Shown here in pieces: positions 14,841 to 21,981 of a DNA stretch of 64,000 bases. The notes under the pieces were generated by a model. It saw only the letters and a list, made by a program, of their open reading frames with translations, searched no databases and had not been told where the DNA came from. The DNA is from UBA6168 sp041752395. Its GTDB lineage: Bacteria; Bacteroidota; Bacteroidia; Chitinophagales; Saprospiraceae. Position 1 is the stretch's first letter. Each line of letters begins with the position of its first letter. The stretch is taken from the NCBI GenBank assembly GCA_041752395.1, contig JBGSWN010000232.1:59119-123118 (forward strand), given 5' to 3'. A program made the position numbers and the translations under genes.

Positions 14841-16052
14841 TTGAACATCCAAGGCAAACACTACCGCACCATCTGGCTGCACCCCGACGACCATCGGGTC
14901 GTGCAAATCATTGACCAGCGCCACCTGCCCCACCGTTTCGTCATCGAAGACTTAGAAACACTGGAGGATTTCGAAGCGGCCATCCGTGACATGCACGTGC
15001 GGGGCGCACCGCTCATCGGCTCGGCAGCGGCTTATGGGATGTACATTGCAGCCTTGCCGTTTTCTGCTTCGCAAAATTTTGAGGAAAAAATGCGGGAAGC
15101 CGCTGCCCGACTTAAAGCTACCCGCCCCACTGCCGTCAACCTCGCTTATGCCGTTGACCGGTTGATGAAAATAGTTGGCAGCTCCCCGACCAAGGTCGGG
15201 GTGCGCAGCTTGTCCGCCTTTGGCGGGGGGCAGTCAGTGTCTAGGATAAATGCCACTGTGGAGCTTATTGCCAAAATCCTGCAAACTGCCCACGACATCA
15301 CCGAAGAAAGCGTCGCCCACTGCCGCTCCATCGGCGAGCATGGCCTAAAACTCATCGAAGAAATCCACCAAAGAAAGCTCCGGCAGTCACCCCCAATCGT
15401 AAATCGTAATTCGTCAATCGTAAATATTCTCACGCATTGCAACGCTGGCTGGCTCGCCTGCATTGACCACGGCACGGCCACTGCGCCCATTTACGCCGCC
15501 CATGACCGGGGAATCCCTGTCCACGTCTGGGTGGATGAGACCCGGCCCCGCAACCAAGGCTCCTCCCTCACCGCCTTCGAACTGGCCGAGCATGGCGTCC
15601 CTCACACCGTCATCGCCGACAACACGGGCGGCCACCTGATGCAGCATGGTCTCGTGGACATGGTCATCGTCGGCACGGACCGCACCACCCGCACGGGCGA
15701 TGTGGCCAATAAAATCGGCACCTACCTCAAAGCCCTCGCTGCTGCCGACAATGGCGTGCCGTTCTACGTTGGCGTGCCGTCGTCGAGTATTGATTGGTCG
15801 CTGCGCAATGGACTGACAGACATTCCCATCGAGCAGCGGGATGCCGGGGAAGTGCATTACGTCAGTGGTTTGGATGAAAGAACAGGGGAAGTGCGGGAAG
15901 TGCGGCTTACGCCCGCCAATAGCCCCGCCGCCAATTATGCCTTCGATGTGACACCTGCCCGATTGGTGACTGGACTGATTACGGAACGAGGTGTTTGTGC
16001 GGCGAGTGAAGAGGGGTTGGTGGCACTTTTTGTGGAGCAAAAGCAAATCTAA
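14841..16052 (+). CDS. mtnA: S-methyl-5-thioribose-1-phosphate isomerase with two in-frame repeat insertions
   Basis: 403 aa, starting at TTG (14841); no ATG lies near the family N-terminus. MtnA interconverts methylthioribose-1-phosphate and methylthioribulose-1-phosphate in methionine salvage. Family segments: FVIEDLETLEDFEAAIRDMHVRGAPLIG, TRPTAVNLAYAVDRL, ILTHCNAGWLACIDHGTATAPIY (catalytic Cys), RPRNQGSSLTAFEL, VIVGTDRTTRTGDVANKIGTY (catalytic Asp) and YVGVPSSSIDW. The chain is longer than the usual ~340-370 aa because of two low-conservation inserts. One is at 15181-15250, containing a CCCCGACC/GGTCGGGG palindrome (SSPTKVGVRSLS). The other is at about 15388-15425, made of CAATCGT heptads (PPIVNRNSSIVN). 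Both keep the frame and all key motifs, so the enzyme may still work. Confidence 0.93.
   Translation: MNIQGKHYRTIWLHPDDHRVVQIIDQRHLPHRFVIEDLETLEDFEAAIRDMHVRGAPLIGSAAAYGMYIAALPFSASQNFEEKMREAAARLKATRPTAVNLAYAVDRLMKIVGSSPTKVGVRSLSAFGGGQSVSRINATVELIAKILQTAHDITEESVAHCRSIGEHGLKLIEEIHQRKLRQSPPIVNRNSSIVNILTHCNAGWLACIDHGTATAPIYAAHDRGIPVHVWVDETRPRNQGSSLTAFELAEHGVPHTVIADNTGGHLMQHGLVDMVIVGTDRTTRTGDVANKIGTYLKALAAADNGVPFYVGVPSSSIDWSLRNGLTDIPIEQRDAGEVHYVSGLDERTGEVREVRLTPANSPAANYAFDVTPARLVTGLITERGVCAASEEGLVALFVEQKQI
15184..15201. repeat. Palindrome CCCCGACC-AA-GGTCGGGG inside mtnA
   Basis: Perfect 8-bp arms with a 2-base centre, located in a segment of mtnA that family members lack. Its core matches the palindrome at 56302-56319 (TCCCGACC-GA-GGTCGGGA), so it is probably a dispersed REP-like element. 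Confidence 0.7.
15394..15425. repeat. Period-7 repeat inserted in frame in mtnA
   Basis: CAATCGT, AAATCGT, AATTCGT, CAATCGT, AAAT in exact heptad register. It encodes the extra peptide IVNRNSSIVN just before the catalytic THCNAGWLA motif. The words match those in the DUF5682 gene at 44036-44121. Confidence 0.85.
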
Positions 16053-16143
16053 AATGGCAGTTTCAAGGACGAAGAACTTTAGCTAATTGATGTTGTTTGC
16101 TTCGCAATAAACTGAGTTTAAACCTATTTTGACAAAAAAATTA

Positions 16144-16503
16144 ATGAAAAAAACACTCGTCATCGGCGCATCCACCAATCCAGAACGGTACTCGTATTTG
16201 GCCATTAATTCCCTGAAAAAACACGGCCACGAGGTCGTGGCCATCGGCCTAAAAGAAGGCGAAGTGAATGGCGTGAAAATCCAGACCGACCATCCGCCGT
16301 TCACGAATGTAGACACGGTGACGCTATACGTCAATATTTCCCACCAAAAAGAATATTATGATTATGTGCTGGGATTAAATCCGAAGCGTATAATATTTAA
16401 TCCCGGTGCGGAGAATTTCGACTTTATGGAACGGGCACAAGCGGCAGGCATTGAGGCGCTGGAGGCATGTACGCTGGTGCTGCTTTCTACGGGCCAATAT
16501 TGA
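16144..16503 (+). CDS. CoA-binding domain protein (YccU-like)
   Basis: 119 aa from the ATG at 16144, with the start MKKTLVIGASTNPERYSY. A TTG start 15 bases upstream adds nothing. This is a stand-alone CoA_binding_2 (Rossmann) domain: LVIGASTNPERYSYLAINSL, HEVVAIGLKEGEVNGVKI, VDTVTLYVN and IIFNPGAENFDF followed by CTLVLLSTGQY. Proteins of this kind bind CoA or nucleotide through the N-terminal glycine loop; their physiological role is unsettled. It is followed by an inverted word repeat shared with the convergent DUF4837 gene. Confidence 0.88.
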   Translation: MKKTLVIGASTNPERYSYLAINSLKKHGHEVVAIGLKEGEVNGVKIQTDHPPFTNVDTVTLYVNISHQKEYYDYVLGLNPKRIIFNPGAENFDFMERAQAAGIEALEACTLVLLSTGQY

Positions 16504-16506
16504 GGT

Positions 16507-16566
16507 AGGGTTGATAACAGGTTATAAGGGTTGATAGCTCGCATTACGACAACCGTTATCAACCCT
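16507..16566. terminator. Inverted word-repeat between convergent genes (putative bidirectional terminator)
   Basis: AGGGTTGATAAC (16507-16518) pairs with GTTATCAACCCT (16555-16566). Inner copies of the same words (GGTTATAAGGGTTGAT; CCCTTATAAACCC) allow alternative pairings. The stretch fills the gap between the stops of the CoA-binding gene (16503) and the DUF4837 gene (16580). Confidence 0.6.
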
Positions 16567-16579
16567 TATAAACCCTCAC

Positions 16580-17668
16580 TCAAAAGCTCGCCGTGGCCAG
16601 CACCAGTTCCAGTTCCTGCATATAGTTGCGCTTGTCCTTGCCGGGGGCGAAGACGAAACCATCCACCAAGATTAGCTCATTGGTTTTAGTATTGAGCATC
16701 AAATTGCTGATAAAAGGCCCACCTTTAAAATCATTCACGATGTCCCAAACGCCCTTGGCTTGCAGGGTATAGATGTTGTTGATGGTCTTGTTTTCCGCAA
16801 ATAGCGGCAAGTCCACGTCGTTGATGTGCATATAGGTATTGGGCTGCTGCGTGGTCACGATGCCGGATATTTCGTCCCGGATTTTCTTGATGCCCGCCTT
16901 CGTAAGCTGTGATTTATCCTTGTACGGCAGCTTATGCACCATGATGTTTGAGACGATTTCCCGCTCGTCGCTGCGCATCCAAAGGGTATTGGTTTTGCTG
17001 TCGAATTTAGCCAGCTTAAAGCCTTTCGGGACTTTCAAATTTAGGTTGAATTTGGCGTAAACATCCGCTTCCAATTGGGAATCCTCGCCGCCTTGGTAGG
17101 CGGTGGACTTGACGGTTTCCTCGTCCCGCTCGTTTATTTTTCGGCCCATGGCCGGGAAATTGGCGGCAACGCAATCCATCAATTTGTCCTCCCCGTAGGC
17201 GCTCACGTAAAACAAAAGCTGCTTAATCGCCCATTTGTCCTGCCCAACAGTCACATTGGAGCCCTTGTTTTTTTGGATTTCTATGAGCTTTTCTGGGCCG
17301 AGGTCCGACCGCACTAAGCGGGCAGTCGCCGAGTTCTCGTCGTTGAGGTCGGCAAGGAAAACAATGGTGCGGAACTCTTTTTTCAAGGGCTGCAATGCCA
17401 GTTGATTGGGCGTCATCTGAACTACATCAAAAATCGGCTCCGGCTGTGGCATCAAGATGTACGGGGCACTGAAGTAGTAGAAAAAAGTATCGCCCACGGG
17501 GCCATTCCAAAGGGTCGTGTCGGAGATGACCAGCACTTGGTTCACCTTGCCGTGCGACTGTGACTTTTTGCTAACGGGCGTATTGGCAGATACTGGTTGG
17601 GATGGCTCGCTGGAACAGGCAGCGAGGAGCATTATCGAAATGGCTATGATTATTTTCAAGTATCTCAT
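16580..17668 (-). CDS. DUF4837 family lipoprotein
   Basis: 362 aa with a lipoprotein signal: MRYLKIIIAISIMLLAACSS, lipobox LAAC with the acylated Cys at residue 18. The mature sequence matches the DUF4837 pattern of Bacteroidota (VLVISDTTLWNGPVGDTFFYYFSAPYIL..., KEFRTIVFLADL, LRVPKGF-like LKVPKGFKLAKFD, and ...LQAKGVWDIVNDFKGGPFIS). Function is unknown; it is expected on the periplasmic side of the inner or outer membrane. A -7 box TAATTTTG lies 17 bases upstream of the ATG. Confidence 0.88.
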   Translation of the reverse strand: MRYLKIIIAISIMLLAACSSEPSQPVSANTPVSKKSQSHGKVNQVLVISDTTLWNGPVGDTFFYYFSAPYILMPQPEPIFDVVQMTPNQLALQPLKKEFRTIVFLADLNDENSATARLVRSDLGPEKLIEIQKNKGSNVTVGQDKWAIKQLLFYVSAYGEDKLMDCVAANFPAMGRKINERDEETVKSTAYQGGEDSQLEADVYAKFNLNLKVPKGFKLAKFDSKTNTLWMRSDEREIVSNIMVHKLPYKDKSQLTKAGIKKIRDEISGIVTTQQPNTYMHINDVDLPLFAENKTINNIYTLQAKGVWDIVNDFKGGPFISNLMLNTKTNELILVDGFVFAPGKDKRNYMQELELVLATASF

Positions 17669-17685
17669 GGCAATTGTATTTTGGG

Positions 17686-17693
17686 CAAAATTA
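17686..17693 (-). promoter_or_regulatory. Candidate -7 box for the DUF4837 gene
   Basis: The minus-strand sequence TAATTTTG fits TAnnTTTG, 17 bases before the ATG at 17668. No clear -33 element was found. Confidence 0.35.
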
Positions 17694-17863
17694 GGAAATC
17701 GAAGCTTCTCACAGCTAAAATCGGCAGTGCGGGGAGAAGCGACTCAATAACACCACAAGATGCAGTTTGGCGGCGCTTTGGCGTAAAAAAGTGGGGCTAC
17801 CGGGGGTAAAAGTCCTGGGTGGCCCCTTGAATGGTTGTTTGTCTGATGTTTTGCCCCGAAATG

Positions 17864-18583
17864 CTAGGCCCTAGGCGAAGCTTTTTGCCCAGCCAACGGC
17901 ACGGTGAAGCCGATGTTGAAGCCGAAATTTTTGTGGAACACCTTCTCATGCACAACGGGGATGTCGTAAGGCTGGGTGAAGCCGTGCGAATAGCGGGCAT
18001 CTAGGAAAATCTGCCCGCCGCCGTTGAAGACTGGAATGGAAACGCCCGCACCCGCCATACCGCCGACTTCCCAGCGCTCGTAGCCCACTTTGTCGAGGTT
18101 GATGTCGGTGTTGGTCAGGTCAATTTCCGTGATGAAGAGGTCGGCACGGGTCTTCAGGTTTCCGTTCAGGGCGTAGCCGAAAGTCGGGCCAGCCAGCAGG
18201 TAAAAGTTACCGAATTTGGCCTTTGCCAGCAGCGGCATTTCCAGGTAATTGAACTTCGTAATGGCCGTGACACCCAGGGGCACTGGCACGTTGAACAGGT
18301 TCACGTCGAAGTTTTCGTTGAGTTGGAAGCCCTTCTGTGTCCAAGAAAGTTCGGGCTGTATGGAAAAATTGGGGTGGAGGTTTATCTCAGTAACCACGCC
18401 GATATTTGGCGTAGTGATGGCTTGGAAATCGGGTAAAAAGGACAAATCCTGGAAGACGCCCGGCGCTTTCACATTCGCCAATTGTGCGCCGCCCTTGAGG
18501 CCGATGGAAAAAGTCTGTGCCTGAAGATTGAAAGCAAAGGCAATCAAAAGGGCAAGGGTGGTGGTTTTCAGCAATGTTTTCAT
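17864..18583 (-). CDS. Outer-membrane beta-barrel (porin-family) protein
   Basis: 239 aa from the ATG at 18581-18583 (MKTLLKTTTLALLIAFAFNLQAQ, signal peptide). The mature part has the glycine-rich first strand FSIGLKGGAQLANV and then barrel strands (NIGVVTEINLHPNFSIQPELSWTQKGF, FNYLEMPLLAKAKFGNFYLLAGPTFGYAL, GQIFLDARYSHGF, FGFNIGFTVPL). This is the PorT/outer_membrane_beta-barrel_2 pattern common in Bacteroidota. NYLEMPLLAK is typical of that family. The substrate is unknown, and it is likely a one-gene unit. Confidence 0.85.
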   Translation of the reverse strand: MKTLLKTTTLALLIAFAFNLQAQTFSIGLKGGAQLANVKAPGVFQDLSFLPDFQAITTPNIGVVTEINLHPNFSIQPELSWTQKGFQLNENFDVNLFNVPVPLGVTAITKFNYLEMPLLAKAKFGNFYLLAGPTFGYALNGNLKTRADLFITEIDLTNTDINLDKVGYERWEVGGMAGAGVSIPVFNGGGQIFLDARYSHGFTQPYDIPVVHEKVFHKNFGFNIGFTVPLAGQKASPRA

Positions 18584-18722
18584 GTCCGTCACATTTTTTT
18601 TGAAGCGGTTCAGGAAAATAGCTTCCTGCCAGCCGCCATTGAATACGAAGCTTAGGACGGCACAAAAATGTTAAACGGTACAGGCGTTTGGTTAGGGTTT
18701 TGTGAAAAATGTGCGGGGTTTG

Positions 18723-20249
18723 CTAAGATTTGTGAAGGAAGCCAATCTTTTTCAACAAGCGCCGCCAATCCTCATTGGGAATGATGCCCGTCACCCTCGC
18801 CAGCACCAAATAAACTGGCAGGTAACAAGCCACCAAAATGAAAAAACCGAAGTAACGAGGCAGTTCCACAGCCATTTTTAACCCCAAAACGGGAACGGCA
18901 GCAAGTGCAGCCACGCCAAGCGCCTTCAGGTAAAAACCAAAAGGAAACACCTCCCGAAACTTGATTTTCAGCAGTTGCTGGATATTGCGGAGCGCATACC
19001 ACCACGAAAAAACATTGGCCGCCAGCATCGCCAGTGGCGGCCCAGCCATGCCCAGCCAGTACACAAGCGGCACACAAAGCACGGCGTTTATCAAAAACAT
19101 GTAGATGGCAGCGTGGGTAATGGGCGCAGTGGCGCCGAGCGCCTTTTGCATATTGCTGTACGAGGCCACCCGCTGCAAGAGGATGAAGGTGTAAATGCGG
19201 AACGGAATGACCGCATCGGCGTAACTAGAAGGGAGCAGGAGGGCGATGAACTCCTCGGCAGCCACCAAAAATATCATCACCAACGGCAGTACAATGACCG
19301 ATACTTTTTCGATGCTTTTGTACCAAAGCCCAAGCAATGCCTCACGCTCACCCCGCAGGTGATGGCCGACGAGCTGCGTCATCATCACGGCCGACACAGT
19401 GTAGGCGATGGTGGGGATGATGGGAAGTTCGATTGCTCCCGAATTGTAAACGGCAAAGACGGTGCTAGGCAACAGCCACTGCACCACCTGCTTGTCCACC
19501 ATTTTGTTCAAAACCCAAAAAATCTGGGCGAGGCTGAGGGGGACGGAGTAGTGAAGCACTTCTTTCATGGTGCCTTCCGGCAATTCGGTGAGCGGCTCGT
19601 TTTTGAACATTTTTTGAAAAAGGCCAGCACTTACGCCCAGTTTTAGGGTGCTGTAAATGAGCAACCCAACGGGGATGGCCGTCACGGGGTCGGGCAGCAG
19701 CAGCGGGATGGTCATGGCCATGAACTGCGCCGTCCCGGTGAAAATATTGAACCAAGCAGCCGCCTTCGTTCGGTCAGTGGCGATGAGGACGTTGGGCACA
19801 TGCATCGTCGGAAGCTCCAGCAGGAGCATGGCCGCCATCACCCAGACGAGGGTGCGCACCTCCTCGAAACCTTCCTTGGTGGCCCCGAACCAGCCTACCG
19901 TGAGTATTACCACGGCAGCACCAAATGCCAAGTAAAAAAGGGTTTTTGCGAGCAGTAGTGTGAATGCCTTGCGGTTGTTGGGCGGCATTTTTTCGAAGAA
20001 AAAAAACACGCTGTCGGGTAAGCCAAGCTGGCCGAAGGCGAGCGCCGAGGTATAAAGCGTGAGCACGAGGTAAGACACGACGGCGTTGGCTTCTTTGGAG
20101 AGCACATGTGCCAGCACCACTCCCGCCAACATCTGCGTGATAATGGTGACCGCCCGGCTCAGGGTGAAAATACCCGCCTTTCCCGCCAAGCTCATGGGCT
20201 TGGGTGCTTTTTTTTCATGGTCCAAAATGTCGTTGTCGGGTTTTGCCAT
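18723..20249 (-). CDS. Polysaccharide/lipid flippase (MATE/MOP superfamily)
   Basis: 508 aa from the ATG at 20247-20249 (MAKPDNDILDHEKKAPKPM, a cytosolic lead). It has about 12-14 membrane helices, beginning GIFTLSRAVTIITQMLAGVVLAHVLS, which is characteristic of Wzx-type oligosaccharide flippases. Such proteins move undecaprenyl-linked sugar repeat units across the inner membrane for capsule, O-antigen or exopolysaccharide. No glycosyltransferase or polysaccharide polymerase gene is adjacent, so the substrate cannot be inferred from context. Longer starts up to 20351 lack family similarity. Confidence 0.85.
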   Translation of the reverse strand: MAKPDNDILDHEKKAPKPMSLAGKAGIFTLSRAVTIITQMLAGVVLAHVLSKEANAVVSYLVLTLYTSALAFGQLGLPDSVFFFFEKMPPNNRKAFTLLLAKTLFYLAFGAAVVILTVGWFGATKEGFEEVRTLVWVMAAMLLLELPTMHVPNVLIATDRTKAAAWFNIFTGTAQFMAMTIPLLLPDPVTAIPVGLLIYSTLKLGVSAGLFQKMFKNEPLTELPEGTMKEVLHYSVPLSLAQIFWVLNKMVDKQVVQWLLPSTVFAVYNSGAIELPIIPTIAYTVSAVMMTQLVGHHLRGEREALLGLWYKSIEKVSVIVLPLVMIFLVAAEEFIALLLPSSYADAVIPFRIYTFILLQRVASYSNMQKALGATAPITHAAIYMFLINAVLCVPLVYWLGMAGPPLAMLAANVFSWWYALRNIQQLLKIKFREVFPFGFYLKALGVAALAAVPVLGLKMAVELPRYFGFFILVACYLPVYLVLARVTGIIPNEDWRRLLKKIGFLHKS

Positions 20250-20391
20250 TTTTTTGAATCTCAGACAAGCTCTAATGCTGCTTTTCGTTAAAGCGCTGCA
20301 AAGGTTCGCCAATCTTGGCGATTCCTTTGTAGAATTATGGCAAGTTTGCACTCCAATGCTTCACTTTCTCTTTTGACTCAAATTTTTTGAA

Positions 20392-21891
20392 ATGAAAAAT
20401 ATACTCCCGCTACTCCTGTTTTTGCTGCCTTCCTTTGCTTTTTCGCAAGATGAAGACCTCGTTTATTACGATTATATTTATGATGAAAACCTGAAGACCG
20501 TTCAGTTCCATGTGAATGGGTTTGGGACGAGTATGCCCATCATCGAACTGAACGGTAGCAGCCCGCTGCTGCTCAATTTTGACGACATGGGCGGCGACGT
20601 CAGGGACTTTGTTTACCAGGTGCAACACTGCGACGCCAACTGGAACCCATCCAACAGCATCTCGGAGTTTGACTACCTCGACGGTTTTACCGAAGGGCAA
20701 ATCCGAGACTACGATTACTCGTTCAAAGTCCATTCAAACTACACCCATTACTGGCTGACGCTGCCCAACCGGGACATGAATTTCAAGATTAGCGGCAACT
20801 ATCTCCTCAAGGTTTACGACGATGAAAACGAAAAGCGCCTCGTGCTCACCCGCCGTTTCATGGTGGCAGACAATCTGGTAAACGTGTATGGAAATGCTGT
20901 GCGTCCGGCAAGGGTGGACAAGATTACCACCAGCCAGGAGATTGACTTCACGGTCAGCCACGAGAGCTTCGAAATCCGAAACCCGCAGCAGGAACTGAAC
21001 GCTGTGGTGATTCAAAATGGGCGTTGGGACAATGCAATCGCTGGCCTAAAGCCCTTGTTCAGCCGGAAAGAGCAGGAACTGTTTGATTATCAGGATAAAA
21101 TCGTTTTCCCGGCTGGCAAAGAATTCCGTTACATTGACGTACGTGGTATCCGATACCCCGACCCCCGCATTATTTCGATGGGAAAAGACACGGACGGGAA
21201 ATACGTTTCGATTCTGGAAAAAGACTTGAAGCGGGGCTCGATGCCCTATTTTGAATGGCGGGACATCAACGGGGGTTTTATCATCGAAAACACAGACGAA
21301 CGAGGCAGGGCCAATTATAGCCAAAATGGGAGGCTACCTGCAAGCAATTTTATCACCCAACTTACAACAGAGGAAGAAAGGGATTTTCAAAACAGGCTGT
21401 CCAATGCTAGTTCTAACCAAGAGCGCTCGGCCATCACTGCGCAGCGTCAAGCGTTGCTCAACCAAAGACGGGCAGAAGCCAATACCCGTGAACGTGAACT
21501 TTATGGCGAAGACAATACCGCCAATGATATTCACAGCCTTCAAAGCGAATACTTGGATGTGACCCTCCAACTCTCCAGCGTCGGTGAAATGCCCGACCAA
21601 GATGTGTACATCTTCGGCGGCCTGACCGACTGGCAAATCAAGCCGGAGTTCAAAATGACTTTCAACCCCGCCACTAATGCTTATGTGGCAAAACTCACCC
21701 TAAAACAGGGGTATTACGAGTATCTCTACGCCGCATTGCCGCACGGCAAAAACGAAATTGAATTCGATGAAACGGAGGGCAACTGGCACGAAACCGACAA
21801 CTATTACACCATCTTGGTTTACTACCGCCCCTTCGGTGGCCGCTACGACCAGATTATCGGTGCCTCCTCCTTCTCCTCCAGAAGTCAATGA
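20392..21891 (+). CDS. Type IX secretion system plug protein (DUF5103)
   Basis: 499 aa with signal peptide MKNILPLLLFLLPSFAFSQ. It matches the DUF5103/T9SS plug family: YYDYIYDENLKTVQFH, a SxPIIELNGSSPLLLNFDD segment, VYQVQHCDANWNPSNSISEFDYLDGF and YTHYWLTLPNRDMNFKISGNYLLKVYDD. These proteins bind the periplasmic face of the SprA translocon and close it when no substrate is present. Its presence agrees with the many T9SS substrates encoded in this window. Residues ~335-370 form a Gln/Arg/Glu-rich helix (NASSNQERSAITAQRQALL). It ends in a 25-bp inverted repeat shared with the convergent TonB receptor gene. Confidence 0.88.
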   Translation: MKNILPLLLFLLPSFAFSQDEDLVYYDYIYDENLKTVQFHVNGFGTSMPIIELNGSSPLLLNFDDMGGDVRDFVYQVQHCDANWNPSNSISEFDYLDGFTEGQIRDYDYSFKVHSNYTHYWLTLPNRDMNFKISGNYLLKVYDDENEKRLVLTRRFMVADNLVNVYGNAVRPARVDKITTSQEIDFTVSHESFEIRNPQQELNAVVIQNGRWDNAIAGLKPLFSRKEQELFDYQDKIVFPAGKEFRYIDVRGIRYPDPRIISMGKDTDGKYVSILEKDLKRGSMPYFEWRDINGGFIIENTDERGRANYSQNGRLPASNFITQLTTEEERDFQNRLSNASSNQERSAITAQRQALLNQRRAEANTRERELYGEDNTANDIHSLQSEYLDVTLQLSSVGEMPDQDVYIFGGLTDWQIKPEFKMTFNPATNAYVAKLTLKQGYYEYLYAALPHGKNEIEFDETEGNWHETDNYYTILVYYRPFGGRYDQIIGASSFSSRSQ

Positions 21892-21895
21892 ATTT

Positions 21896-21981
21896 AGAGG
21901 GTGAGCGAGTGAGAGGGTGAGGGATGTGAGCAGCGTGGCTTACCCCTCTCGCTCTCTCACCCTCTCACTCGCTCACCCTCT
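21896..21981. terminator. 25-bp perfect inverted repeat of GTGAG words between convergent genes
   Basis: The left arm 21897-21921 and right arm 21956-21980 are exact reverse complements (GAGGGTGAGCGAGTGAGAGG... against its complement). They are separated by a 34-base loop and sit between the stops of the plug gene and the TonB receptor gene. Both arms are degenerate heptads of GTGAG. It is the clearest member of the window-wide repeat class and a strong candidate bidirectional terminator. Confidence 0.8.
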
